In this document: one piece after another, positions 17,172 to 27,185 of the stretch
Layout of the letters: every line of letters starts with the position of its first letter
How positions within the stretch are numbered: position 1 is the stretch's first letter
Assembly: GCF_006265225.1 (NCBI RefSeq)
Contig: NZ_VDCS01000003.1
Location: forward strand, 62,001 to 126,000
DNA from: Allotamlana fucoidanivorans
Lineage (GTDB): Bacteria > Bacteroidota > Bacteroidia > Flavobacteriales > Flavobacteriaceae
DNA length: 64,000 nucleotides
Direction: 5' to 3'
Translations under genes and position numbers: made by a program
Notes under the pieces: generated by a model
Databases searched by the model: none
What the model was told of the DNA's origin: nothing
What the model saw: the letters and a program-made list of their open reading frames with translations, nothing else

Positions 17172-18767
17172 TTATTCTACAAGCCAAGTCGGTATGCTGT
17201 CATTGACTTTCCATTTTTCTAAAGTTAGATCTATTTCGTCACCCTTCCAATCAGTTGAACCTACTGGTAGTCTCGGATTCTTAGGAATCCATTTTTTATG
17301 TTCATTAATTATATGCTTGTAATTTTCATATAAAGCTAAATTATTGCGTTCAGAAGGATCGATTTTCATATCATACAATTCTTGACTCCCATCTCGATAT
17401 TGAATGTATTTATAATCCTTTGATCGAACCGCATAATTTTTATACCTCCAACTTATTAACACTGGAATATTCCAATCCATGCTAGGGTTAGCAATGAGTG
17501 GTTTTAAACTATTACCTTCAAGATGACTTGGTTCAGGTAATTCACACAAATCTACCAAAGTAGGATAAACATCTAATAAACTTACTGGATTAGAACAAGT
17601 TAATCCTTCATCCATCTCTGGCAATGAAATGTATAATGGTACTTTTGATGATTCATCCCATAAGCTCATTTTCCTGAAGTTTCTCTTTTCTCCTAAACTT
17701 TGACCATGGTCAGACCAAAGAACGATTATAGTATTACTTGAATATTCACTTTTTTCTAAAGCCCGAAGAACCCTTCCTATTTGATCGTCCACAAACGTTA
17801 CACATGCCAGATACGAGTGTATTAGATGTTTCCAATAATCGACACCTAATTCATTTACAACCTGATAATCCCCTTTACCATTCACACCGTAATTGTAAAT
17901 TATTGATTTACCAACTAATGGTATATTTTTTATTTCCTCACTCAGTGTTTCTGGAATTTTAATATCATCGATATTATATAAATCAAAGTACTTACTGGGA
18001 GCTGTATAAGGTACATGTGGTCTTACAAAACCAGCTGAAATAAAAAATGGCTTTTCATGTTTCTTATTAATTTTATCAATTGCATAATCAGCAATTAATT
18101 CATCATACATTTTACCTTGAGGAATATCTTCTTTATCCAATGGTCCACCACATAGAGAATGCCCAGTTTTTAAACTATTACCAAAAAAATTCTTTAATTG
18201 ACTTCCACCCTTTGGAAAAGGGTAAAAAATATACCCGCCATAACCATCACCTCGATCATAATCTATTTGGCGCAATTTCTCTTTATAACTAGGAAGCACA
18301 TCATTCCATAATGAATCCATTAAAAAAGGGTAATCTGTAACTCCTTTATGAAATATTTTTCCTGCACAGTAAGTATCATAACCGTTACTTTTAAAAAGAG
18401 CTGGTAACATTTTTTTTCCCGACATGATACTACTATATGATTTAACCATAGCATCATGATCTCGCACCAGACTATACCACCCAGTTGAAGTAGGGTGCAT
18501 CCCACTTAGTAAAGCATTTCTAGATGCTACACAAACAGGCATAGGTGAATGGGCATTAGTAAATAACATTCCCTTTTCTGCTAGTCTATCCAAATTGGGG
18601 GTTATTGCTAATTCATGCCCCCCCATAACACCAACCCAGTCATTTAAATCGTCAACCGCTATAAAAAGAACATTAGGTTTAACTTTTATTTTTTTATTTG
18701 AGTCGCAGAAAACACAAAATATTATTAGCACAAATAATATTAATATTCTTATAGCAAATAATTTCAT
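17172..18767 (-). CDS. S1-type sulfatase, iduronate-2-sulfatase-like (S1_7-like)
   Basis: This 531-residue protein has a lipoprotein signal (IIFCVFCDS). The formylglycine site is C79 in CVASRNALLSG, a C-x-A-S-R variant of the usual CxPSR. Metal-binding motifs are visible as AVDDLND near the start and LWSDHGQSLGE in the C-terminal half. The segments GFVRPHVPYTAPSKYFDLY, FVDDQIGRVL and DVYPTLVDLCEL resemble human iduronate-2-sulfatase and bacterial S1_7 enzymes. It would remove a 2-O-sulfate from a uronic acid in the periplasm. It lies 62 bases before the broken ORF and ~200 bases after the PL21 gene on the same strand. A second enzyme of this class is encoded at 27953. A G7 run occurs at 18618-18624. 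Confidence 0.88.
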   Translation of the reverse strand: MKLFAIRILILFVLIIFCVFCDSNKKIKVKPNVLFIAVDDLNDWVGVMGGHELAITPNLDRLAEKGMLFTNAHSPMPVCVASRNALLSGMHPTSTGWYSLVRDHDAMVKSYSSIMSGKKMLPALFKSNGYDTYCAGKIFHKGVTDYPFLMDSLWNDVLPSYKEKLRQIDYDRGDGYGGYIFYPFPKGGSQLKNFFGNSLKTGHSLCGGPLDKEDIPQGKMYDELIADYAIDKINKKHEKPFFISAGFVRPHVPYTAPSKYFDLYNIDDIKIPETLSEEIKNIPLVGKSIIYNYGVNGKGDYQVVNELGVDYWKHLIHSYLACVTFVDDQIGRVLRALEKSEYSSNTIIVLWSDHGQSLGEKRNFRKMSLWDESSKVPLYISLPEMDEGLTCSNPVSLLDVYPTLVDLCELPEPSHLEGNSLKPLIANPSMDWNIPVLISWRYKNYAVRSKDYKYIQYRDGSQELYDMKIDPSERNNLALYENYKHIINEHKKWIPKNPRLPVGSTDWKGDEIDLTLEKWKVNDSIPTWLVE

Positions 18768-18976
18768 AGTATGCTTAATAAAGATTTAAAAAATAGTAAT
18801 TTGAATATCAGTTTTTAGTAAAAACCAGATTGTACAAGAGTATGTTTTTATTCATCTTCAATTGAGTTTTCCAACAAAACCCATTAAGGTATTATTACAA
18901 ACACTTTATCTTGAGATAGTTCCTAAGAGAACACCTGATTTTTTAATTATTAGATATTGCGAATATTTAATGTAAT

Positions 18977-21322
18977 TTACCTTATTACTTCATAATCACC
19001 ATGGCTTCCCTCAAAATATAAAACGTTGTCAGTTTTATCAGCTCTAATTGCAACGTGTAACACTTTACCATTTTTTTTAATCTGCCAAGTGCCTTCTTCA
19101 ACATCAGTAATCAGGAATTTATAATTACCTTTTTCTTTTACAGAAAATGAAAAAGGCAAATCCATTTGAGATGACCTCTTGTTAAATAGTACAATTCGAT
19201 CTTTTATTTGAACCCCAAAAACTTCATCACCTAAAATCTCTTTTACCTTATAGGTTTTATCTATTTCAGTATCCGTCACTTGCAGAACGTTTAAAAAATA
19301 ATTCTCTTTAGCTGATTGTAACGGAGACACCTCTACTCTCCATGCTCCGCGATCATTAGCAGGGTCTGGTCTATCTCTTGGAATTGTTTCTAAATTTTCA
19401 CCAAATACCCAAAACTCCTTACCAGGACCTCCAACTAGTTCTATTGATAGATTTTCCTTTTTGGGCAAGATTGTATTACAAATCAATTTTCCGCTCTCAC
19501 CAAATAGCGTCCTGGAAATTGTTGTTTCAGTACCTCGGAGTGTAGGCTCTTCAATACTGTGTAACAACCAATATTTTTTGAAATCAGGATTTGAGGAAAC
19601 TAACTTATCGAAAACTATAAGCCCAGCTGGTATAGAGTCTTCCTTAAAATTTAAAAAAACAAATGATCTTTTTGCTTCCTCTACCTTATCTGTATAGGCT
19701 GAAGCTATATCTCCTTTCAAATAAGTGTATTCCGGAGCATAGTTATCAGGTCCAAAACCATGTGCAATTATTTCTCCTGTTTTATACTCTTCTGTTAAAA
19801 TATCAGCAAATGTATTTGGCGGTGTCCAAGCCTTACCAGGCATTCTTTGGCCTCCATCATTTCTACCATATTTTGTTTTATGAGCACCTCCATAATCCCA
19901 GGTTAAGAATTCCTCTTTTGGATCATAAACTAATAAGCTGTTATGAGCTATAGTTCGCTTAAAATAGTTTTTGTTGTGCGAATTATTATAGCCACTGATT
20001 CCGTCAGAAACACCTGAGTAAATTCCTGAATCAATTGCCAAAGGACCTTTATAGTATATCTGAAAAGAACCAGCATCTAAGTGTTGATGATTTCCAAAAT
20101 GATATTCATTGATTTTCATTTCAGCTATTACAGCATTCTCGTCCCAACTTGTCCTAGCTACCATCCATCCAAATGGTGCATCAAAATATCTTGACAACGG
20201 TAGGTCATTTACTTCTCTTGTGCCTAGATCAACATCTCTCCATAAAAACTCAAAAAGCTTATTGTGAGAGGCTAGTGAAGGGTTATCTAGGTAAACTTTG
20301 TTAATAAATTCATCTTTATAATAACTTCCATTCAGTAAAGCCACTATACCCATTGCATTCGGTTTTTTCCTATAATAATTAGTATCTCCACTCGCTACAA
20401 ATTGACCATCAGGCCTTGTTAAGTATAGAATATTGTATGGCACAAATTGTTGCGATGGGTGATAGAAATTTCCAGCTCCCATTCTATTGAAAATCCATTG
20501 CGCAAATAATTCATTAGCATGCCTAACATTATAATATGCCGTTCCTTGATGATGTGCATGGCCTTTGAAAAACCAATCTCTCGGTGGTTTAAACTCTTCA
20601 TAAAGGAGTTTGGCAATTATATTATACATGTCTGGGTGCTCATCATAAATTGCTATTGATGTTGACAATAAGTCTCTCATAATCATCCATTCGGAAGGGT
20701 GCCCTACAATTAACCCCACTTTTCTTGGAGGGTAACCGCATTCCAGCATTTCTGCTAACCTCAAAAATTCTTTTATAAACGCCTCTTTTTCCGATTTAGT
20801 CAACAAATCATAACACCAGTCATATACTATTGCTCCCGATACCATTCTTCGGCCAATTCCTCTTGATAAATCGTTGCCTTCTTCTGGCCAATTACTCTTC
20901 TTTAGGTTTTTAAGGATATTTTTGATTGCCAATCTTCCAATGCTCTCCTTATCAGAGATTAAATACCTTAAGGCATCCAATTCTGCTTTTACAGGAATTC
21001 CTTTCTGATCTAAATAATAACGCCAATCCTTTTTTTCTGCCGATTCGTTATGCGAATCTTTAGACATGGCAACAAGATCATCCCAGACTTTAGATAATAT
21101 AGGATCTTGCATTCTTTCTTTAAGCTCTGGAATATGTTCATTCCTCAAAAATAATCTAGGGTGTTCAGAGGGAGGTATAGGAATAGAAACACCTTCAATT
21201 GACTTCCATTTCAGACTAGACTCAATTTGACTATGCATTCTAAAACCCACAAATAGTGCTACAACAGCCGTTATAATTCGGGTAAATTTAATTGCCTGCA
21301 TTTTGTAATTAAAACAAATCAT
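18977..21322 (-). CDS. Heparinase II-like lyase, PL21 family
   Basis: The length is 781 residues; an in-frame ATG at 21301 (residue 8) may be the true start before a signal peptide ending near FRMHSQ. H208 and E211 (GHPSEW) and Y263 (HHQGTAYY) have the same relative spacing as the catalytic H202, E205 and Y257 of Pedobacter heparinus heparinase II. HFGNHQHLDAGSFQIYYKG matches its zinc-site region, and total length is close to the 772-residue reference. Heparinase II cleaves heparin and heparan sulfate at either uronic acid epimer by beta-elimination in the periplasm. It sits in a run with three sulfatases, and GH88 is encoded downstream to process the unsaturated products. Closely related lyases could act on other sulfated uronates. 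Confidence 0.88.
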   Translation of the reverse strand: MICFNYKMQAIKFTRIITAVVALFVGFRMHSQIESSLKWKSIEGVSIPIPPSEHPRLFLRNEHIPELKERMQDPILSKVWDDLVAMSKDSHNESAEKKDWRYYLDQKGIPVKAELDALRYLISDKESIGRLAIKNILKNLKKSNWPEEGNDLSRGIGRRMVSGAIVYDWCYDLLTKSEKEAFIKEFLRLAEMLECGYPPRKVGLIVGHPSEWMIMRDLLSTSIAIYDEHPDMYNIIAKLLYEEFKPPRDWFFKGHAHHQGTAYYNVRHANELFAQWIFNRMGAGNFYHPSQQFVPYNILYLTRPDGQFVASGDTNYYRKKPNAMGIVALLNGSYYKDEFINKVYLDNPSLASHNKLFEFLWRDVDLGTREVNDLPLSRYFDAPFGWMVARTSWDENAVIAEMKINEYHFGNHQHLDAGSFQIYYKGPLAIDSGIYSGVSDGISGYNNSHNKNYFKRTIAHNSLLVYDPKEEFLTWDYGGAHKTKYGRNDGGQRMPGKAWTPPNTFADILTEEYKTGEIIAHGFGPDNYAPEYTYLKGDIASAYTDKVEEAKRSFVFLNFKEDSIPAGLIVFDKLVSSNPDFKKYWLLHSIEEPTLRGTETTISRTLFGESGKLICNTILPKKENLSIELVGGPGKEFWVFGENLETIPRDRPDPANDRGAWRVEVSPLQSAKENYFLNVLQVTDTEIDKTYKVKEILGDEVFGVQIKDRIVLFNKRSSQMDLPFSFSVKEKGNYKFLITDVEEGTWQIKKNGKVLHVAIRADKTDNVLYFEGSHGDYEVIR

Positions 21323-21333
21323 ATTTTTTAATT

Positions 21334-23301
21334 TTAGTTAGGATAAATAAATTTTCTTCCTGTTTTATTCTTCTTTATGCCATCTTTTTTTTCTTTTTCT
21401 GTAAATAGGTCAGTAATAGGTATATCGTTTAGATTTACCTGAATTGATCTTGCCCTTAATACTAACCCCTGATAACCTTGTTCATTCTTATTCTCCCCAA
21501 GCGCTATTTTTCTGAAAATGGGGGAATATTTTTTTAGTGATTTTTTTTGCTCAGGATACCAAGTAAGTGTTTCTAAAGAAGAGTATGCTGGATTAAAATT
21601 ATTTCTAAAAAGATTTATTAATTTGTCAACCCCTAACTCAAAATTATCCATGTAACATATAGCTTCTGAAGCCATAGTGGCTACTTCCAGATCCTCATCC
21701 TCTATTGCTTTAATTAAGGACTTTGGAGCTATTTTTAGCTTGTTTGTTGAGCCTAAATGGCAAAAAGCTACGGTTGCCCAGTATCTCAATACTGCATATT
21801 CACTTTTCAAAAGGCGTAACAATTCAGGGATATCTTCATTTGAAGCCGATCCAGCTAATTCTGCAGAACTATATAAAAGCTCCAAAGGGAATTTAACATC
21901 TTTAACCCACTTGTAAAGCCCATTCTTTTTTTTAGTACGCATCTCCCTCGGAAAAAAACCCAAGTCATGCGTTTCTCTGACATGCTTCGCCATTTCTTCT
22001 CTTAAAAACTTCAGCTTTTCTTTGAAATTTGAATTATTAGCTAAGTTATTTAACTCCCACGGATCATTCTCCAAATCAAATAACATCTCATCTTCTTTAG
22101 GTTTATAAGGTATAAGCCAATCCTCATTTTTGCATATACCTGAGATTATGTAAGTATCCCATGCTTGATTTGCCGGCATACCCCATTGATATAAGTTCCT
22201 TAAACAAAAGGGTTTATGAGGTATATAATTTTTGATGTACTTAAATCGACCATCAGAAACTGTTCTGGACGGATCAAAATGATAGTTTTCTTGATTTGAT
22301 CTAAATCCAAATTGTAGTTTCCTAGATTCTTCAACTTTTTTTCCAAGAAATGGAATACCTTCCATGAAATCTGGTATATTTACTCCAGCAATAGACAGAA
22401 AAGTAGGAGCGAAATCAACAAAACCAACGTTTCGCGTCTCAATATAGCCAGTCTTAATATCTAGTTTTTTTGCCCAAGCAGGTGGTATATATACTATCAG
22501 AGGTATTTTTAAACCACTTTCAAATGGGAAACCCTTACCCCTAGGTAAACAACCGCCATGATCACTAAAAAAGAAGATAATTGTGTTGCCATCTAGCCCC
22601 TTTAATTTCAAGTCGTTTAAGTAAGCATTTACCCATTGGTCCGACTCTTGAGAAGCTTTCAATTGAAAAGCCTCATCCGATCTCATTTCAGGTAAATCTG
22701 GAATATGTGGTGGCATATTAAGCTTATTAATATCAATACCATATTCTTTAAAGTCTGGCCTGCCCTCAATCGTAATTGTTCTAACTAATCCCATATGGGT
22801 AGCCGTAGTATTAAATACAGAAAAAAATGGCTGATTTGGTTTTCGATTTATGCTATTATAAGTTGCATTTGTACTACATTCATCCCATATACTTTTATTA
22901 TCTAACTTTGTATTATAATCAGTTTTAACATTATTAGTGCAGAAATAACCAGCCTTTCTTAAATAATTTGGAAAAAAAATGTTCTCTGGGGTATCATAAT
23001 CCTCTCTATGAATATCCATACCAAAACTGGTGGCATAACATCCTGTAATCAGCGTAGATCGTGCTGGTGAACAATGAGGTGCGTTAGAGCTTGCATTTGT
23101 ATATTTTATTCCTTTTAAGGCAAGGGCGTCAATGTTTGGAGTATTTATATCTTTGTTGCCATAACACCCAAATTGATAACTACTGGTATCCTCAATCACT
23201 AAGCAAAGTATATTAGGCTTTGTTTGAATACTGTGTTGCCCTGACACACATGTACTAATAGCACAAAGACTTAAAAACATAATTAATTTGGGCAATGACA
23301 T
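21334..23301 (-). CDS. S1-type sulfatase, sulfamidase-like (S1_8-like), with C-terminal helical repeat
   Basis: The start is taken as the ATG at 23301; the TTG at 23313 is less likely. The signal peptide ends near STCVSGQ. The formylglycine cysteine is ~C77 in CSPARSTLITG, with metal-binding FFSDHGGCLPRG further on. HREDYDTPENIFFPNYL and LFDLENDPWELNNLANN resemble N-sulfoglucosamine sulfohydrolases. Residues ~500-620 (after the sulfatase fold) look like HEAT-type helical repeats (LLRLLKSEYAVLRYWATVAF, LIKAIEDEDLEVATMASEAI), an addition common in this subgroup. The gene ends 11 bases before the PL21 start region. It probably desulfates amino sugars released from the lyase products, and O-sulfatase activity cannot be excluded. 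Confidence 0.85.
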   Translation of the reverse strand: MSLPKLIMFLSLCAISTCVSGQHSIQTKPNILCLVIEDTSSYQFGCYGNKDINTPNIDALALKGIKYTNASSNAPHCSPARSTLITGCYATSFGMDIHREDYDTPENIFFPNYLRKAGYFCTNNVKTDYNTKLDNKSIWDECSTNATYNSINRKPNQPFFSVFNTTATHMGLVRTITIEGRPDFKEYGIDINKLNMPPHIPDLPEMRSDEAFQLKASQESDQWVNAYLNDLKLKGLDGNTIIFFFSDHGGCLPRGKGFPFESGLKIPLIVYIPPAWAKKLDIKTGYIETRNVGFVDFAPTFLSIAGVNIPDFMEGIPFLGKKVEESRKLQFGFRSNQENYHFDPSRTVSDGRFKYIKNYIPHKPFCLRNLYQWGMPANQAWDTYIISGICKNEDWLIPYKPKEDEMLFDLENDPWELNNLANNSNFKEKLKFLREEMAKHVRETHDLGFFPREMRTKKKNGLYKWVKDVKFPLELLYSSAELAGSASNEDIPELLRLLKSEYAVLRYWATVAFCHLGSTNKLKIAPKSLIKAIEDEDLEVATMASEAICYMDNFELGVDKLINLFRNNFNPAYSSLETLTWYPEQKKSLKKYSPIFRKIALGENKNEQGYQGLVLRARSIQVNLNDIPITDLFTEKEKKDGIKKNKTGRKFIYPN

Positions 23302-23433
23302 AAATTCTTTCAAGATTAAATATTTTTCATCTTTGATTTTTTGAAAACATTTAGAATAATTTTAGTTTATTTCCCCTACTTGCCTATTATACCAAATATA
23401 ATCCTGACCAAACCTAGATTTTGTTCATTACTT

Positions 23434-24948
23434 TTAGTCGGTGTAATCATATTCTTCTTTTAAGCCAAGAACCTCGATAGCTTTCAAACTTGGCTTTGGG
23501 TACTTATCTCCTTCCATGAAATATTGCACATTATCCCAATCAAAATTGACATCTGTCTCCCTTGGGTCTCCAGTTTTCACGAGATAATCAGTTAATTTAT
23601 TTGATAGTTCCTCTTTAATTTTAGCATATTTAGGATTACCTGCCACATTATTTATTTGTTCTGGATCATTCTTAAGATCGAATAATTCTTCATAAGGTCT
23701 TTTTGAGAATGCCAAATCAAAATATGGTTTAATTTCATCTTTGTTCTGGTGTTCTAAAATATAGAATTTAGTAGCGCAAGGATATTGTAACATATGGGCA
23801 TCTACATCTCCATATAACGGAGGGTCACCGGCTGGCCAACGATCAGACTCATAATTCCGAATATATAAATAGTCATCAGTGCGTATTGCTCGCCCTGGAT
23901 AGCCCAGACCATTTTTGCGAACAAAAGCATGGCGTTCTCTTGCCATAACAAAAAAATCTCTTTCTTCCTCTATTCTTCCTTCGTCATTAGAAGTGAGAAT
24001 AGGGAGTAGACTTTTGGCCGTCATTTCCTCAGGAACTTTAATACCTGCAAGTTCTAAAAATGTAGGAGCAAAATCATTTAAACTAACAAAATCAGTAATT
24101 TCCCTTCCTCCTTTATAGTGTTTTGGCCATGATATAATTAATGGAATTTTAGTTCCTGCATCATACAAATTAGCTAACCCTCTTGGCATTTGCCAACCAT
24201 TGTCACTACAAATTATAACTATTGTGTTTTCAAGCTCCCCCATTTCTCCAACAAGCGCTAAATAAGAAGCAACTTCCTTATCAAAAAGCTGAATCTCGTT
24301 ATAATAATCCGCAATATCTTTTCTTACTTCTTCCGAGTCTGGGAGGTAAGATGGAACTTTTATTTTAGACAAGTCTAAACCAGATTTTTTCCATCCATTT
24401 CTTCTAAATGGTCTATGCGGGTCTCTACTGCTATACCAATACATCCATGGTTGTCCTTTTTCAATCTCGTTATAAAACTCTTCAAAAGAATCATATCTTT
24501 CGCCTCCAGGGTTATACTCCCACCCATTTTCTGAAGCATTACCTGGTCCCCAGCCTTTTCCCTCAATCCCTACATGATAACCAGCTTCAGACATAAGTTT
24601 TGTATATACCTTCTCCTTAGGGAAACTTGCCCAGAGATTTGCCCCCTCTCCTAGTCTCCATACATCCTGCCCTGTTAACATTGCTGCTCGAGCTGGTGAA
24701 CATGAAGGTGAAGCACAATAAGCATTTTCAAACTGTACTCCTTTATTCGCCACTGCGTCAATATTCGGTGTTTTGAGAACCTCGTTACCGTAAGCTCCTA
24801 AATGATTCCACGAATGATTGTCACTCATTAAAATGAGGATGTTTGGTTTTTTGGAATTTTTGCGTTTTTTAGTTTCTTTTTCACAAGAAATTAACTGAAA
24901 AACTAATCCCATTAACAAAACTATTTTTAAGCATTTTTTTTTGTTCAT
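23434..24948 (-). CDS. S1-type sulfatase, N-sulfoglucosamine sulfohydrolase-like
   Basis: This 504-residue lipoprotein (LVFQLISCEK) has its formylglycine cysteine at C83 in CSPARAAMLTG. ICSDNGWQMPRGLANLYDAG parallels the SDNG...SGRTNLYWPG region of human sulfamidase, and ELFDLKNDPEQINNVAGNP matches its C-terminal signature. The family removes N-sulfate from glucosamine at the non-reducing end of heparan fragments; close bacterial relatives also include 6-O-sulfatases. It follows the MFS transporter by 79 bases and precedes a related sulfatase by about 130, within the operon-like series starting at the ROK kinase. The duplicated sulfamidase-like genes suggest two sulfation patterns. Confidence 0.87.
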   Translation of the reverse strand: MNKKKCLKIVLLMGLVFQLISCEKETKKRKNSKKPNILILMSDNHSWNHLGAYGNEVLKTPNIDAVANKGVQFENAYCASPSCSPARAAMLTGQDVWRLGEGANLWASFPKEKVYTKLMSEAGYHVGIEGKGWGPGNASENGWEYNPGGERYDSFEEFYNEIEKGQPWMYWYSSRDPHRPFRRNGWKKSGLDLSKIKVPSYLPDSEEVRKDIADYYNEIQLFDKEVASYLALVGEMGELENTIVIICSDNGWQMPRGLANLYDAGTKIPLIISWPKHYKGGREITDFVSLNDFAPTFLELAGIKVPEEMTAKSLLPILTSNDEGRIEEERDFFVMARERHAFVRKNGLGYPGRAIRTDDYLYIRNYESDRWPAGDPPLYGDVDAHMLQYPCATKFYILEHQNKDEIKPYFDLAFSKRPYEELFDLKNDPEQINNVAGNPKYAKIKEELSNKLTDYLVKTGDPRETDVNFDWDNVQYFMEGDKYPKPSLKAIEVLGLKEEYDYTD

Positions 24949-25027
24949 TATATTATATTACGAATTAAATTTTTTGAACTAGAAACATATGGTCATATAC
25001 TTTAATTGAGAATTTTTAAAAAGATAT

Positions 25028-26266
25028 TTATTTAGACCCTATAGTTTTATTATTTACGAGTGGTTTTGCCCAAATCCCAATTGAAAAAATATATGCGAGA
25101 GTCATATAATTAAAAATCATTCCAAACCTTAGATCAAGAACTTCACTTAACCCTCCAATTATAAAAGGTACTATTGCACCACCAACTATACCTGTACATA
25201 AAATCCCCGCAAATGAACCATGATATTTATCGACAGAATTTAATGCTAAAGAAAAAATTACAGACCACATTATAGATGCAAAAAATCCAACTGCAGGAAA
25301 AGAAAGAATTGCCATTTGTTTATTACCAAAAAGTGCGAGAGTTAAACTCAAAAAGGCGAAAAAGGAAAAGATTATCAAAACTTTTTTACTGTCTAAGAAT
25401 TTTAATATTACCAGTCCTAAGAAACAGCCAACAGTTAGGAAGCCCCAAAAGTTTCCTACTACGGCTGCTCCAGTTGTTTCAGAGTCAACCTTGTGATAGA
25501 CTTCCAAAAATTGTGAAATCCAGAAAGAAACACCTTGCTCAAATCCAACATAGCAAAATATACCTATGAAAAAAGCTATTACCGTTCTGTTCTTAGTTAA
25601 ATTTTTAAAAACTTCCAGACCTCCAATTTTCTCATTGTCTTCTAATTCAACGTTGGGAAAGTTTACAAACAACACTACGACCACCATAATAAATGCAACA
25701 GCAGCAAAAATCCAGTAAATTACTACCCAACTCATATTTTCAGAAACAAAGCCCGATAAGAACAAGATGAATTTATCAGATGTACTTTTGTCACCAAGAT
25801 GCTCCATGAGATATACGAAAAGGTAGGGTCCCACCACTCCAGCTACACCGAAAAACAGTTGCCCAAGCACCGAGTAGAAAGCGAAATTTTCCTTGCCTCC
25901 AGCCTCTCTTAAAAGCGGATTAATAGCAACTTGCAGCATAGCCATTCCCGTACCAATTAAGAACAAGGAAAAGAGAAAAAGGCCATAAGTTGGAAAAATA
26001 GCAAAACTAAAAGAACCAGTACATGCTAAAATAAAACCTGAAAGAATAATTTTCTTTTCTTTATATTTTTCAACAAGTATTCCTGCTGGAATAGACATAA
26101 TACCATATGCAGAAAAGAAGGCTAATGTCATAAATCCCATGGAAGAAAATTCTAGATTAAAACTTTCTTTAATATTTGGGTTGATAGCGCCCAAAATATT
26201 AGTTAGAAAAGATATTACAAAAAATACCAGTAAAACCAATCCAACTATTAAGTATCTATTTTTCAT
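25028..26266 (-). CDS. Sugar MFS transporter (FucP/NagP-like)
   Basis: The start is taken as the ATG at 26266 (MKNRYLIVG...), which overlaps the end of the upstream kinase gene by 11 bases, a sign of translational coupling. About 12 hydrophobic helices are visible across 412 residues. FSAYGIMSIPAGILVEKYKEK is the loop between helices 2 and 3 typical of MFS carriers, and INPLLREAGG matches the FucP-type sugar:proton symporter group, which includes L-fucose, glucose/galactose and N-acetylglucosamine carriers. Coupling to a ROK kinase points to uptake of a hexose or amino sugar that is then phosphorylated in the cytoplasm. Confidence 0.85.
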   Translation of the reverse strand: MKNRYLIVGLVLLVFFVISFLTNILGAINPNIKESFNLEFSSMGFMTLAFFSAYGIMSIPAGILVEKYKEKKIILSGFILACTGSFSFAIFPTYGLFLFSLFLIGTGMAMLQVAINPLLREAGGKENFAFYSVLGQLFFGVAGVVGPYLFVYLMEHLGDKSTSDKFILFLSGFVSENMSWVVIYWIFAAVAFIMVVVVLFVNFPNVELEDNEKIGGLEVFKNLTKNRTVIAFFIGIFCYVGFEQGVSFWISQFLEVYHKVDSETTGAAVVGNFWGFLTVGCFLGLVILKFLDSKKVLIIFSFFAFLSLTLALFGNKQMAILSFPAVGFFASIMWSVIFSLALNSVDKYHGSFAGILCTGIVGGAIVPFIIGGLSEVLDLRFGMIFNYMTLAYIFSIGIWAKPLVNNKTIGSK

Positions 26267-27185
26267 CTTTTGTCTGTATTTTTTTAAATGCAAATAAGCC
26301 CGCTCCAAAAAAACCTGCTTTATTTCCTAATTTAGCCACTTGAATATCAACACCATTGTAAGACTCTTTTAAGGCATTTTCTTTAGTATACCTTTTAATC
26401 TTATCAATAAAAAAACTGCCGGCTTGTGATACCCCTCCTCCAATTATTATTCTTTTGGGATTAAAAATATTTACGTATCCAGCAAGTCCAACACCTATGT
26501 ACTGTGTAATCCGATCTATTATCTCTATTGCAATAGGATCCTTCTTAAAATATTTATCTACAATGTATTCACCATTAATATTGTCTGAGGCTTTCAAAGC
26601 AACCTTTTCATACTCTCTAACCATAGCTGAGGTTGAAGCAATATCTTCCCAATAGCTTCTTTGTCCATCAACAACAATAGGTAACAAACCTAATTCTCCT
26701 CCCAATCCGTAATGACCATTAAACAGTTCGCCATTAATAAAAATAGCACCTCCAATACCTGTTCCTAGAGTTATAAATAACATTGAGTCATGTTGATAAT
26801 TTGGCGCTAGTGTAAACTCTCCTAACCCCATCATATCAGCATCATTTGCAATAAAAGTTTTAATCCCTGTTCTTATTGATAGAATTTTTCCAAGAGGAAT
26901 ATTGCTCCACCCCTTGATATTATTAGCTCCTCCAACAACTATGTTACTTTTCTCTACCAATCCTGGTGTACCTAGACCTATCGACACCACACCTAACTCC
27001 AATTCTTTTGATTTTTTAACAGCCTCTTGTATTGAATCTAAAATATTGTCCACAACTTCACTTGCAGACACACTTGCTTTAGAAGGCTTTGAAGCACTCC
27101 ACAAAATTTCTTTGTCCTCATTAATTAATCCATACTTGATGGCAGTCCCCCCCAAATCAACACCAATTACAGCATTTTTGATCAT
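26256..27185 (-). CDS. ROK-family sugar kinase lacking the zinc motif
   Basis: This 309-residue cytoplasmic protein has the ATP-binding DLGGT at residues ~10-14, LGTGIGGAIFINGEL in the middle and NPKRIIIGGGVS near the end, all typical of ROK glucokinase/N-acetylglucosamine kinase-like enzymes. The usual GHxxxxxxxxCxCGxxGC zinc site is absent: after GLGGELG the sequence runs LLPIVVDGQRSYWED, without the histidine or cysteines. Such variants occur in some ROK branches. It is first in the minus-strand series and overlaps the transporter gene. With heparan-type enzymes downstream, glucosamine or N-acetylglucosamine is a reasonable guess for the substrate, as is glucose. Confidence 0.88.
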   Translation of the reverse strand: MIKNAVIGVDLGGTAIKYGLINEDKEILWSASKPSKASVSASEVVDNILDSIQEAVKKSKELELGVVSIGLGTPGLVEKSNIVVGGANNIKGWSNIPLGKILSIRTGIKTFIANDADMMGLGEFTLAPNYQHDSMLFITLGTGIGGAIFINGELFNGHYGLGGELGLLPIVVDGQRSYWEDIASTSAMVREYEKVALKASDNINGEYIVDKYFKKDPIAIEIIDRITQYIGVGLAGYVNIFNPKRIIIGGGVSQAGSFFIDKIKRYTKENALKESYNGVDIQVAKLGNKAGFFGAGLFAFKKIQTKDEK

